A stretch of DNA of 64,000 nt from Acidobacteriota bacterium (lineage in GTDB: Bacteria > Acidobacteriota > Vicinamibacteria > Vicinamibacterales > SCN-69-37), in contig SHUF01000008.1 of assembly GCA_009694745.1 (NCBI GenBank), positions 1-64,000 on the forward strand, given 5' to 3'. Of the stretch, positions 37,471-46,354 are shown piece after piece (within the stretch, counting starts at the first letter, position 1; every line of letters begins with the position of its first letter). Made by a program: the position numbers and the translations under genes. Below the pieces are notes generated by a model. The model was not told the origin of the DNA and ran no database searches. It saw only the letters and a list, made by a program, of their open reading frames with translations.

Positions 37471-39141
37471 TCACCGCGCCTTGGCGCCCGGGCCCTTGAC
37501 GACGCGGCCTGGTGTGGCGCCGGTGTGGACGCCATCTTTCAGCACCGCCACACCGTTGACGAGCACGTGCACCATACCCGTCGAATATTGATGCGGCTTC
37601 TCGTACGTCGCGAGGTCTTCGACCTTCGCGGGATCAAAGACCGCAACATCCGCGAAGTAGCCAGGTGCGAGGCTGCCCCGCTTCTCGATCCGTAGCACCC
37701 TGGCGGGCTGTGAGGTCAGCTTTCTGACGGCATCCTGCAACGTCAACACGCCCTCACGCGTGTAGCGGCCGATCGCGCGCGCGAAACTGCCGTACGCCCG
37801 AGGGTGGGTGCTCGACTTCAGAAAGACACCTTCGGGCGCCATTGAGCCCGCGTCTGAACTGAAGCTCATCCACGGCAGCGCCATCTGGCGCCGCACGTTT
37901 TCCTCGGACATCAGGAAGTAGACGACCTGCACGCGGCTGCCATCCTCGATCACCAGGTCGGTCGCCGTGTCTTCGGGCGACTTGCCGCGAGACTTTGCCA
38001 CCTCGGCCAGGGTCTTGCCAGTGAGTGGCTTCAAGGCGTCGTTCTTGAAACCCACAAGTAGCGTGCCCTCGGCGCCGGCCGCCAGGTACAGGTTTTCCCA
38101 CTCGGTTGTGCGCGTGGTCATCTCGCGAAGCACGCGTTGCCTGGTCTTCGGATCCTTGAGACGGTTGGTCCAGGCCGCGTGGCCACCTTCCTGCACCCAC
38201 GGCGGCATCGCCGCATCCAGACCCGTGGACCCAGCCGTATAGGTATACATGTCAGCGCTGATCTCCAGGCCTGCTGCCCTGGCGACTTCCACTTTCCGAA
38301 TCACCTCATCGAGCTTGGTCCAGTTTTCCTTACCCGCGGCCTTCAGGTGATAGATCTCAGCCGGCACCTTTGCCTCGCGCGCAATCGTGATCAACTCGTC
38401 CACGGCTTCCAGCAGGCGGTTGCCTTCGCTGCGCATATGCGAGATGTAGATGCCGCCGTGTTCTCCTGCGACACGCGCGAGTGCAATGAGCTCAGGCGTC
38501 TTCGCGTAAAACGCCGGTGCATAGATGAGTGACGATCCGACCCCAAGCGCACCCTCCCGCATCGCCTGGGCCACGAGGCCGCGCATCGTATCGAGCTCAG
38601 CCGCGGTCGGTTCGCGGTTTGCTTCGCCGAGCACGTACGTTCGCACCGTGGTGGCGCCAACAAATGACGCGACATTGGTGGACACCCCCTTCGCGACCAG
38701 GTGGTCGAGATACTCCTTGAGCGTGGTCCACTCGATGGCGTACTTGATGTCGCCTTGCTGCTCGACGATTTCGGTTTTCATCGCGGGCGTGAGCGGCCCG
38801 CCGGACGTGCCCTCGCCAAAGACCTCGAGCGTTACGCCCTGACGGATGTCGCTCTGCGAGCGGCCGTCGGCCAGCAGCGGTGTGCCGGCCCAACTCAGCA
38901 TGTTGATGAAGCCGGGTGCAACGGCCAACCCCTTCGCGTCGATCTCTGTTCGGCCCTTCGCCGCGCCGATGGCGCCGACCGCCACGACCGTGTCGCCGTT
39001 GATCGCCACATCACCCGTCACGGGCGCCCCACCGCTGCCGTCGTAAATGGTGCCGTTGCGGATGAGGACGTCGTATTCGACAGGCCCGGCGCAGGCTGAG
39101 AAAGACATCGCCATGACAAACGCCACCGAGAGGTTCCGCAT
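37471..39141 (-). CDS. D-aminoacylase-like amidohydrolase lipoprotein
   Basis: The 556-residue product has a lipoprotein signal (VAFVMAMSFSAC) and an amidohydrolase fold of the N-acyl-D-amino acid deacylase type: DVLIRNGTIYDGSGG, LAVAPGFINMLSWAG, SDIRQGVTLEVFGEGTSGGP, GIYISHMRSEGNRLLEAVDE and a C-terminal ADVAVFDPAKVED. The position where family members have the metal-binding HxH (usually DMHSHSD) reads NMLSWAG, so the first metal site is absent. Other residues such as His in YISHMRSEG and YHLKAAGKENW remain. It may have a changed reaction or metal use. Its signal peptide suggests attachment to a membrane facing the periplasm. It directly follows rnhA in a convergent arrangement. Confidence 0.85.
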   Translation of the reverse strand: MRNLSVAFVMAMSFSACAGPVEYDVLIRNGTIYDGSGGAPVTGDVAINGDTVVAVGAIGAAKGRTEIDAKGLAVAPGFINMLSWAGTPLLADGRSQSDIRQGVTLEVFGEGTSGGPLTPAMKTEIVEQQGDIKYAIEWTTLKEYLDHLVAKGVSTNVASFVGATTVRTYVLGEANREPTAAELDTMRGLVAQAMREGALGVGSSLIYAPAFYAKTPELIALARVAGEHGGIYISHMRSEGNRLLEAVDELITIAREAKVPAEIYHLKAAGKENWTKLDEVIRKVEVARAAGLEISADMYTYTAGSTGLDAAMPPWVQEGGHAAWTNRLKDPKTRQRVLREMTTRTTEWENLYLAAGAEGTLLVGFKNDALKPLTGKTLAEVAKSRGKSPEDTATDLVIEDGSRVQVVYFLMSEENVRRQMALPWMSFSSDAGSMAPEGVFLKSSTHPRAYGSFARAIGRYTREGVLTLQDAVRKLTSQPARVLRIEKRGSLAPGYFADVAVFDPAKVEDLATYEKPHQYSTGMVHVLVNGVAVLKDGVHTGATPGRVVKGPGAKAR

Positions 39142-39261
39142 GCGCGAAAGGCTAACAGAAGCGGCCCAATCTGGCGATTCAGGCTTTCCTCACGCATTCT
39201 TCAGGCCGCTCTCACGACTTGACCGGGCGTTTCGGGGGAACCTCTGGCTCAGGAGGCCCTG

Positions 39262-39420
39262 ATGAAACGTACCACTTTGAGCTTGGTAGTCGTCGCCGCC
39301 ATTGGGCTGGTGTCTCACGCCAGCCTGTCTGCTGAGAAGTCCACGACCAGCGTGAAGGTTGAAGAGAATCGCGACAGTCGCGAAATCGTGGTCACGGTTG
39401 GCCCGATTGAGGTCCCCGCG
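39262..39420 (+). pseudogene. 5' part of a secreted-protein gene, truncated before tonB
   Basis: AGGAGG lies seven bases before the ATG at 39262, the best ribosome binding site in this part. The frame opens with a signal peptide (LSLVVVAAIGLVSHASLSAE) and a beta-type start (SVKVEENRDSREIVVTVGPI). After about 53 codons the coding character ends. The frame stays open to 40056 only because it runs antisense through tonB, giving His/Arg-rich low-quality sequence. I read it as a gene that lost its 3' end. A long translation product of about 264 residues would still be made unless degraded. Confidence 0.55.
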
Positions 39421-39468
39421 TCCACGTCCTACCGTCATCAGCAGCACGAGGCACGTGACCGTCAGCAA

Positions 39469-39591
39469 TCAGGCTGTGTCGCCCGAGTCGATCGGGCCGC
39501 CCGTCACGACTGGCGGCGACTCTGGAACAAACAGAGCCACCAGCGCACACAGCACCAGAATCAGAAAGGGAATGGATTTGGTCAGGGTCAT
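39469..39591 (-). CDS. Possible 40-residue membrane peptide
   Basis: Between the truncated secreted gene and tonB, on the minus strand, a 40-codon frame begins MTLTKSIPFLILVLCALVAL and continues FVPESPPVVTGGPIDSGDTA to a TGA. This is a single hydrophobic helix followed by a short acidic, proline-rich tail, a normal make-up for a small membrane protein. There is no clear ribosome binding site. It follows the tonB stop by 60 bases on the same strand, so it could be translated from the tonB transcript. Confidence 0.4.
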   Translation of the reverse strand: MTLTKSIPFLILVLCALVALFVPESPPVVTGGPIDSGDTA

Positions 39592-39651
39592 GGCAACGCG
39601 CAAAATAATATCCTGCGCATTGTCGGGCAGGAAGAAGCCGGGCGGAAAGAA

Positions 39652-40584
39652 CTAGTGGAGCCGGAACTCCATCTGGATCACCACCATAATGGGCACGGCC
39701 TGCCCCTGGAAGCGTCCCGGGCGGAACAGCCACTGCCGAGCGGTCCTCATCGCCTCTTCATCGAGACCAAACGCGCGATCGAGCGACTTGCTGATGCGCA
39801 CCTCGGTGATCACGCCATTGGTGCCCACCACGGCTTCAAGTTCCACCATGCCCTGAATCTTGGCGCGCATGGCCTCGGGCGTGTATTTGGGATCGATCTG
39901 GCGAAGGATGGTCGGGTTCGTCACGCCGCTGCCAGGGCGCATCGCGCCGCCGCCGAACCCGCCGCCGGTGCCGTCACCAATACCGGAGCCGCGTCCTGGC
40001 CCGGTGCCCGCGCCCACGCCTGTGCCGCCACCGCCACCCGTGCCGGCTCCCAATGAGGGCGCCGCCGTCAGTCCCGACAACGTGCCGGCCGTCGGCATGA
40101 CGGCAGCCATCTGCACTGGCGCCACAAGCGCAGGAGGCGGCGGGACATCGACCTTGACCGGCTCAATCACCGGCGGCTTGGGCAATACGGCTTTCATTTC
40201 GAGTTTGGCCGGGGGCGTCGGTGAGGAATTGCCACCACCACCGCCACCGCCACCCGGACCCGCCGCCTGCACAAACACCAGGTTGTATTTTTCAATGGGC
40301 GTCGGCTGTGCCGCCTCGGGGGCGGGACGCAGCGCCATGATCAGCAGGACCAGCGCAACGGCCGCGCCGTGAAGCGCGACAGACGTGGAAAACGCGCGCC
40401 CCATTTTGTGATGCGCGGGCGGCTGAAACATCGAACTTGCGCCAAGCCAGCCCTGCTCCACTTTGAGAGGAGCCGGAACGGTAGACGCGGGTGGCACAAC
40501 AGGCCCACCGGGTACCGGCACGTTCGCAGGTGCGTTAGCGTTCATCGGACTGGGTGTCACCCCAAGTATACGCATCTCAGCCAT
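39652..40584 (-). CDS. Energy transducer TonB-family protein
   Basis: The 310-residue product has one N-terminal membrane helix ([20 protein letters not shown]), a long low-complexity periplasmic linker and a TonB C-terminal domain ([20 protein letters not shown] to VIQMEFRLH). The linker is mainly Gly-rich (residues 110-220, GGGGG and GTGGG blocks) with a short Pro-rich part, instead of the usual Pro-Glu/Pro-Lys repeats. The family transmits proton-motive energy from ExbBD to outer-membrane receptors. No exbB or exbD is adjacent. The start is uncertain: the first ATG at 40584 and a second at 40545 are both possible. Confidence 0.85.
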   Translation of the reverse strand: MAEMRILGVTPSPMNANAPANVPVPGGPVVPPASTVPAPLKVEQGWLGASSMFQPPAHHKMGRAFSTSVALHGAAVALVLLIMALRPAPEAAQPTPIEKYNLVFVQAAGPGGGGGGGGNSSPTPPAKLEMKAVLPKPPVIEPVKVDVPPPPALVAPVQMAAVMPTAGTLSGLTAAPSLGAGTGGGGGTGVGAGTGPGRGSGIGDGTGGGFGGGAMRPGSGVTNPTILRQIDPKYTPEAMRAKIQGMVELEAVVGTNGVITEVRISKSLDRAFGLDEEAMRTARQWLFRPGRFQGQAVPIMVVIQMEFRLH

Positions 40585-40657
40585 TTATGGTGAATACTGC
40601 AAAAGCAATGCCCACTGGCCTTTGCCGGGGGTGGTAGACTTCGTGAGGAGTGTTCCC

Positions 40658-40819
40658 ATGCCTAGCCTTGGTGTTCCCGAGTTACTCATCATTCTTTTCA
40701 TCGTGATCCTGGTGTTCGGCGCCAGCCGTCTGCCCGAATTGGGCAAGGGGATCGGCAAAGGCATCCGGAACTTCAAGGACGCGACGAAAGACGGCCTTAC
40801 CGACAAACGCGACTCGTAG
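40658..40819 (+). CDS. tatA: Sec-independent translocase subunit TatA
   Basis: TatA forms the pore-like oligomer that exports folded Tat substrates. The 53-residue product, started at [12 protein letters not shown] with GAGGAG upstream, has the single membrane helix ([20 protein letters not shown]) and the amphipathic helix ([19 protein letters not shown]) typical of TatA/TatE. The N-terminal Glu of the PEL motif is present. TatB and TatC are not in the window. The Tat-signalled threonine aldolase-like protein at 14588 would use this pathway. The gene converges with selB, leaving 16 bases. Confidence 0.95.
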   Translation: MPSLGVPELLIILFIVILVFGASRLPELGKGIGKGIRNFKDATKDGLTDKRDS

Positions 40820-40835
40820 GCCGGTGGCGGCGGGG

Positions 40836-42752
40836 CTAGATCACGAGCCGTTTATCGCCTGCCCGGCGGGTCACCCGTTCTCTGTCGAGGTACTCCAACA
40901 GGGGGATCGCGAACTTCCTGCTCACGCCGAAGCGTGCCTTCGCCGACGCCACGTCCATGCTGGCGCCCGAGCCCAGCCCCTTCACCTCTGCTTTGAGCGC
41001 CGCGAGCGTGTCGGCGTGAAACCACAACACATCAAGGCGTTGCACGCGACCTGCAGCTTGCAACGCGTGTAGTGCCTTCTGAACCACAGCGGGCGACGCT
41101 TGGGCGAGCAGCGCCAGTGCGGCCACGTCTGGTGGTTGCACCCCCGCCGCCTTGAGACCGTCGTCGATCACCTGACGCACGAGGGCATCATCTCCGGTCA
41201 CGACGCGGGTATGGGACGCGAGCGCAAGGCGCTCCGTGCCTGTCACGGCGGCACCCAGTCCGGACAACAGCGTTTCAAACACATCGCCCGCCGCCACATG
41301 CGCACGCACCACCTCACGCGGCACACCCACCTCTCCCGGGTGGTCGCGATGGAACGCGGCGAGCTGCGCGACGATGGCCGCGCGTGCGGCAGTTGCGGCC
41401 GTCGCGTCCACATGCCGATCGGTGCTTCGTATCGCGCGGCCATTGGTGACGAGTGTCTCCAGGATGGCGTTGGCATCCCCCGGGCTCAGCCCACCGCGTC
41501 GCACAAGATCGCTCGCCGCCAGGCCTCGAAGTGCAGCATCACTGAGCCAGGTCGTGACCCACGCGATCGGATCGTCGGCGGTCAGGGCCGCCAGGCGACC
41601 CGCGGCGCCCTTGCGCCGAACCCCACCCGCCGCGGGCTCGGGGTCCAATACCACTGCGCCGCCAATGGTCATCACGGGCGACGCCGCGCGCAGTACCAGA
41701 CGATCGCCACGCGTCAACACAGCGGGCGACGCCAGCCGCAGCCGCGCGAGCGCATGCCCTCCCGGCAGCACTTCTACATCGCTTGCGCCGGGTGGCACCG
41801 GCGTCCAGGCGTCAGCCGAACGCGGGCGCACGGACGCAATCGACACGCGGCCCAACCAATCACCGGTGCCCTGATGCACGCGCACCCGCGAACCGTGGCG
41901 GAGCGGCCGGGCGCCCGGCAACAACTCGAGGCGCACGTCCACGCGTCGCGTCACAGCCAACGTGCCGGGAGTGGCCAGCGTCATGCCTCGGGCCACCTCG
42001 GCAAGCGTCACGCCACCCAGGTTCACGGCCACGCGTTGGGGCGCCGCCACTGACACGGCCGATCGTCCGTGCACCTGCAACCCGCGCACACGCACCGATT
42101 GGCCACCCGGCAACACCACCAGCGCATCTTCGTCGCGCAACGCACCAGAGACCAGTGTGCCGGTCACCACGGATCCAAACCCGCGGATGCTGAAGGCGCG
42201 ATCGATGGGCAGCCGTGTGACGCCGCGTTCCGCCGACGGCGGCGCCTCCGTCACCAACCCGGCGATCGCCTCGCGCAGCCGGTCCAGTCCCTGCCCCGTG
42301 CGGGCCGACACGGCGATGACCGGCGCGGCTTCAAGCGCGCTGCCAGACACAAGCTCACGCGCTTCAAGTTCCGCCAATTCGATTGTGTCCGCATCCGCGG
42401 CATCAGCCTTGGTGATGACGATGATGCCGCGCGACAGGCCGAGAAGGCGGCAAATCTCAAAGTGCTCACGGGTCTGCGGCATCACCGACTCGTCGGCGGC
42501 GACCACGAGCAGCACCGCGTCCAGCCCGCCGGCGCCGGCCAGCATGGTGCGCACGAACTTTTCATGGCCCGGCACGTCCACAAATGCCACCTCGACGTCG
42601 CCGATCGTGGCGTGGGCAAACCCAAGTTCGATCGTGATGCCCCGCGCTTTTTCCTCCTTGAGCCGATCGGGATCGGTCCCGGTCAGCGCCTGCACCAGGG
42701 CGCTCTTGCCGTGATCGATGTGCCCCGCCGTGCCGAGGACGAGTGTCTTCAC
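40836..42752 (-). CDS. selB: Selenocysteine-specific elongation factor SelB
   Basis: SelB delivers Sec-tRNA(Sec) to UGA codons followed by a SECIS element. The 638-residue product starts at a GTG at 42752 ([20 protein letters not shown]) because this is the family N-terminus. It holds the GTPase motifs [20 protein letters not shown] and [10 protein letters not shown], then SelB domains II and III ([18 protein letters not shown]) and the winged-helix C-terminus ([20 protein letters not shown]). Upstream in-frame codons belong to RNase R coding sequence. It follows RNase R by 28 bases. Neither selA, selC nor a selenoprotein gene was found in this window. Confidence 0.95.
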   Translation of the reverse strand: MKTLVLGTAGHIDHGKSALVQALTGTDPDRLKEEKARGITIELGFAHATIGDVEVAFVDVPGHEKFVRTMLAGAGGLDAVLLVVAADESVMPQTREHFEICRLLGLSRGIIVITKADAADADTIELAELEARELVSGSALEAAPVIAVSARTGQGLDRLREAIAGLVTEAPPSAERGVTRLPIDRAFSIRGFGSVVTGTLVSGALRDEDALVVLPGGQSVRVRGLQVHGRSAVSVAAPQRVAVNLGGVTLAEVARGMTLATPGTLAVTRRVDVRLELLPGARPLRHGSRVRVHQGTGDWLGRVSIASVRPRSADAWTPVPPGASDVEVLPGGHALARLRLASPAVLTRGDRLVLRAASPVMTIGGAVVLDPEPAAGGVRRKGAAGRLAALTADDPIAWVTTWLSDAALRGLAASDLVRRGGLSPGDANAILETLVTNGRAIRSTDRHVDATAATAARAAIVAQLAAFHRDHPGEVGVPREVVRAHVAAGDVFETLLSGLGAAVTGTERLALASHTRVVTGDDALVRQVIDDGLKAAGVQPPDVAALALLAQASPAVVQKALHALQAAGRVQRLDVLWFHADTLAALKAEVKGLGSGASMDVASAKARFGVSRKFAIPLLEYLDRERVTRRAGDKRLVI

Positions 42753-42780
42753 GTTCGGATTCTCACCATGAAGCTCCCTA

Positions 42781-45096
42781 TCAGCGCTTCTTGCCGCGGG
42801 CGGCTTTCTTGAACGCGCGTTCGCGCGGACCGGGCCGCTTGCTGCTCTTGGCAGCAGGTTTGTCTCGCCCGGCGGGACGCCGCTCGCCCTTGCGGGACTC
42901 GGGCTTGCGGGGCTCGGCGCGACTGTGGCGCGGTCCTCGATTGCGCTCGGATTGCCGCACGGCATCGAGAATTTCGGTGAGCCCAAGGTCGATGAGGCGG
43001 CGTTCGAGATCGACACGAATCAACTGAACGCCGACCTTGTCACCCAACCGGTACGTGCGGCCGCTCTTTTCACCGCGCAGCAAGTGGGCCTTCTCGATAA
43101 ACCGATAGTAGTCGTCGGCCATCGTGGACACATGGACCATGCCTTCGACGAAGTGCTCCACCAATTCGATGTGCAGGCCGAAGGCCGTGACGCCGGTGAC
43201 AAAACCGGTGAATTCGTCGCCGACTTTGTCGGCCATGAACCGGACTTTTTTCCATTGCACCAGTTCCCGCTCGGCGTCCACCGCGCGGCGCTCGCGCTCT
43301 GAAGTGTGCCGGCCAATTTCCGGCAGGTCCTCGGTCAGCTCGGCGCGCCGTTCTTTTGAGACGGCACGCCGCGATTCGCGCAGCGACCGATGCACGACGA
43401 GATCCGGGTAGCGGCGGATGGGTGACGTGAAGTGCGCGTAATGCGCCGTGGCCAGGCCGAAGTGACCCACCGGTGTCGGATCGTACCGGGCCTTCTGCAT
43501 CGTGCGCAGCATGAGCATCGCGATCGGCTTTTCCTCAGGCTTACCTTTGATCTTCTCCACCAGCTTCTGGAAATGCCTCGGCTCGAGGTTGTCCGCCGGT
43601 CCGGTCAGTGAATACCCGAGCGCGCCAATGAACTCCTCGAAGCTCTCCACCTTCAACGGGTCGGGCGCTTCGTGAATCCGATACAGCGCAGGCATGCCGT
43701 GTGTTTCGAGATGCTCGGCCACCGTCTCGTTGGCCAGCAGCATGAACTCCTCGATCAATCGATGCGCTACGTTCCGTTCGGCTGCCACAATTGCGGCCAT
43801 CGCGCCATCATCGCCAAACTGGATTTCAGATTCCTTCAGGTCGAAGTCCACCGAGCCGCGCCGGCGTCGCCGCTGATTGAGGATCTCAAACAGCGCATGC
43901 ATGCGCTCACACATCGGCACGAGCGCGTGGTACTTCGCGCTGACCACGGGATCGCGGTCCGTCAGGATCTGGCTCACCTCGGTGTAGGTCATGCGCGCGT
44001 CGCTATGGATCACGCCGTCGTGCATCTCGTAGCGCACCACGCTGCCGTTGCGCTGATCCACTTCCATCAGGCACGACTGCACCAGGCGATCGACCCTCGG
44101 CTTGAGACTGCACAGGCCGGTGGACAGCTCTTCGGGAAACATGTGCACTGCGCGCTCAGGAAAATACACCGATGTGCTGCGTTCGTACGCGTCTTCGTCC
44201 AGCGCGCTGCCCTCGGTCACGTAGTGCGAGACGTCGGCGATATGCACCGCCAGCCAGTAGTTGCCGCTGGCCAACCGATCGATCGAAATGGCATCGTCGA
44301 AATCGCGCGCGTGCTCTCCGTCGATCGTGACGGTCTGCCACTCGCGGAAGTCGGTGCGCCGTTCACGGTCGCGCGACTTGACCTCAGTGCCCAGCCGAGT
44401 GGCTTCGGCGACCGCCGCGGCGCTGTGCACATCCGAGATGTTGTATTTGCGAATGATGACGGTGGTGTCCACGCCAGGCGCGTCCACATCCCCCAGTACC
44501 TCAGTGATTCGGCCCTGGGCGGGACGGGTGGCAGTGGGCCACGTCGTGATCGTGAGCGTCACCATCTCGCCCGGCTTCGCCCCAAGCGCAGTGCCAGGCG
44601 ACACCTCCACGTCCATCACCAGCCGCCGGTCAAACGGCACGACGAACCCGCGCTTCTGCGCGTCCACTTCATACCGGCCGACCACCGAGGACGTGCCCCG
44701 CTCGAGGATGCGCACGATGCGGCCCTCGGCCCGGTTGTCGTCGCGCGAACGTTCCACGCGCACCACGACGCGGTCGCCATGCATGGCCTGGTTGAGATTG
44801 GCGCCTGCAATGAAGATGCTGGTGGGGCCGTCTTCGGGAGGCCGCTCCGCATCCACAAACCCGAACCCGCGCGGGTTGGTCGATACGCGGCCGACCACCA
44901 GGTTCATCCGGTCTGGAAGGCCGAAGCGGGCTCCTCTAATCTCAATCAACTCACCGGTGTCCACCAGGCGGCCGAGGGCGCGCTTGAAGGAGGCCCGCTC
45001 TTCCCGCGGCCACTTCAGCCGCTGCAGCAGTTCCTTGACCGTGGCCGGATGGTCCACTTTGTCCCGAATCTGCTCCAGGATCTCAATATTTGTCAT
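42781..45096 (-). CDS. rnr: Ribonuclease R / RNase II family exoribonuclease
   Basis: The 771-residue product is a processive 3'-5' exoribonuclease. It has an N-terminal winged helix (residues 1-75), two cold-shock OB domains, the RNB catalytic domain with HARDFDDAISIDRLASGNYW (metal-binding Asp residues) and PIRRYPDLVVHRSL, and an S1 domain (GDEFTGFVTGVTAFGLHIEL). It ends in a Lys/Arg-rich tail of about 65 residues. This layout is RNase R rather than RNase II. The start MTNIEILEQIRDKV at 45096 agrees with the family; upstream frame is open but shadows a divergent gene. It precedes selB by 28 bases on the same strand. Confidence 0.95.
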   Translation of the reverse strand: MTNIEILEQIRDKVDHPATVKELLQRLKWPREERASFKRALGRLVDTGELIEIRGARFGLPDRMNLVVGRVSTNPRGFGFVDAERPPEDGPTSIFIAGANLNQAMHGDRVVVRVERSRDDNRAEGRIVRILERGTSSVVGRYEVDAQKRGFVVPFDRRLVMDVEVSPGTALGAKPGEMVTLTITTWPTATRPAQGRITEVLGDVDAPGVDTTVIIRKYNISDVHSAAAVAEATRLGTEVKSRDRERRTDFREWQTVTIDGEHARDFDDAISIDRLASGNYWLAVHIADVSHYVTEGSALDEDAYERSTSVYFPERAVHMFPEELSTGLCSLKPRVDRLVQSCLMEVDQRNGSVVRYEMHDGVIHSDARMTYTEVSQILTDRDPVVSAKYHALVPMCERMHALFEILNQRRRRRGSVDFDLKESEIQFGDDGAMAAIVAAERNVAHRLIEEFMLLANETVAEHLETHGMPALYRIHEAPDPLKVESFEEFIGALGYSLTGPADNLEPRHFQKLVEKIKGKPEEKPIAMLMLRTMQKARYDPTPVGHFGLATAHYAHFTSPIRRYPDLVVHRSLRESRRAVSKERRAELTEDLPEIGRHTSERERRAVDAERELVQWKKVRFMADKVGDEFTGFVTGVTAFGLHIELVEHFVEGMVHVSTMADDYYRFIEKAHLLRGEKSGRTYRLGDKVGVQLIRVDLERRLIDLGLTEILDAVRQSERNRGPRHSRAEPRKPESRKGERRPAGRDKPAAKSSKRPGPRERAFKKAARGKKR

Positions 45097-45180
45097 GATG
45101 TTCTTTCTTGGGCGCGTTGCGCCCTGGTGCTTTAGTGTAATCCCCACCCAACCGGGCGGGGGGTTTGGAGGTCTACTCCC

Positions 45181-45812
45181 GTGGTGCCGAAGGTTGTCGC
45201 GATTGCCATGACCCCCACCGACGACTTCGCGTCGGAAGGGCGGGTCTCCACCGGTGACACGCCCGAAGTGCGGGCGTTGGTGGCGGCTGCCCGCGAAGGC
45301 GACCGCGCGGCGTTCGACCAGATTGTTTCTATCCACTATCGCGCCGCCTTCCGGATGGCCCTGGCCGCGCTCAAACGCCGCGAAGATGCGGAGGATGCCT
45401 TTGTTCTGGCGTGGCGTGAGGTCTCGCATTTCCGGAGCGACTCCAGCTTCAAGACCTGGCTCCTCACCATCGTCTGGCGCCAGGCCCTCGACCGCCGGAA
45501 ATCACGAACTCGCTGGTGGCAGCGCTCGTCGTCACTCCGTCACGACGATCATGGAGGTGACGATGAGGTGGATCGCTTGGCGAGCCATGAGGCGGACCCC
45601 GAGCGCCGGGCCGAGGCGAGGCGAGACATTGCCTGCGGCAGGTGCGATCGGCCATCGAAGGCCTCACGCCGAAGTTGCGCGACACGCTGTTGCTCGCCGC
45701 CTCGGGTGAACACGGTTACGACGAAATCGCCGCCATCCTCAGCGTGCCGCTGGGCACTGTGAAGTGGCGTGTGGCCGAGGCCAGAAAGATGATTCAGAGG
45801 CACTTGTCATGA
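45181..45812 (+). pseudogene. ECF-type sigma factor, split by one frameshift
   Basis: A GTG at 45181 with GGAGG nine bases upstream begins an extracytoplasmic-function sigma factor. Region 2 reads DRAAFDQIVSIHYRAAFRMA, EDAEDAFVLAWREV and FRSDSSFKTWLLTIVWRQAL. Near 45630 the frame is lost. Region 4 is intact in the neighbouring frame (LTPKLRDTLLLAASGEHGYD, then AAILSVPLGTVKWRVAEAR), ending at a TGA that overlaps the next ATG. A single missing base would restore a normal 209-residue protein. Since the partner genes downstream are intact, a sequencing indel is quite possible. Read as intact, this would be the lead gene of a three-gene sigma/anti-sigma module. Confidence 0.7.
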
Positions 45813-46333
45813 TGGATATTGATCGCATCGCCCGACAGCTCGTTGATGCGGAGCCGTCGGCCGATCTCGAGGCCCGCATCCGAGCGCGGCTCGACCTGGT
45901 GCAGACAGCCGGGCGCACGATGTCGTGGTGGCTGTGGCGAGTGGGCGCGCCGCTCGGCGCTGCCGCTGCGGTTGCGCTCGCTCTCGCCGTCCAGGGTCCA
46001 GAGTCCAGGGTCCAGAGTCCGGCGGTCGAAAATCAACCTGCGGAGGTGCGCCAAACCGCGAGTGCGGTGCGTCAGACCAACACTTCGCCAGTTCGGACAT
46101 TGTCCCCATTTCGCCATTACGGCAGCGCGCAGCGCGCACAAGTCAGCGCGCTGTCAATGGACGAATTAGCGTGGATGGACCGTCGATTCCCGGCGCTCGA
46201 GCCGGTTGATGCGCTGAGGGTCGAGCAACTGACGTATGCATCGATCCAACCGGAAGCGCTCTCGATCACTCCACTCCTCATGACGGCGATGCGCACCGAT
46301 AGTGCAGACGTCGATCGCCAGAACAACCGGTAA
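45809..46333 (+). CDS. Anti-sigma-factor-like single-pass membrane protein
   Basis: The 174-residue product begins at MMDIDRIARQLVD and its ATG overlaps the stop of the sigma gene. A short cytoplasmic helix region (DIDRIARQLVDAEPSADLEA) is followed by one membrane helix (WLWRVGAPLGAAAAVALALA) and a periplasmic part. I do not see a zinc finger. Position and layout fit an anti-sigma factor partner. The first 11 periplasmic residues (VQGPESRVQSP) are encoded by a TCCAGGG-type heptamer array inserted in frame. The C-terminal part (SMDELAWMDRRFPALEPVDA) looks folded. A secreted protein gene follows 21 bases later. Confidence 0.6.
   Translation: MMDIDRIARQLVDAEPSADLEARIRARLDLVQTAGRTMSWWLWRVGAPLGAAAAVALALAVQGPESRVQSPAVENQPAEVRQTASAVRQTNTSPVRTLSPFRHYGSAQRAQVSALSMDELAWMDRRFPALEPVDALRVEQLTYASIQPEALSITPLLMTAMRTDSADVDRQNNR
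45989..46020. repeat. TCCAGGG heptamer array inside a coding sequence
   Basis: Four heptamer units (GTCCAGG alternating with GTCCAGA) lie in frame in the anti-sigma-like gene, encoding residues 61-71 just after its membrane helix. It is the same family as the intergenic arrays at 14054 and 31728. Confidence 0.85.
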
Positions 46334-46354
46334 CTGTCTTTTCCAAGGAGCGTT

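Noticed and set aside
43672-45135. A 487-codon plus-strand frame over the RNase R gene
   Set aside because: Antisense shadow of a clearly conserved exoribonuclease; the composition is His/Arg-rich without domains.
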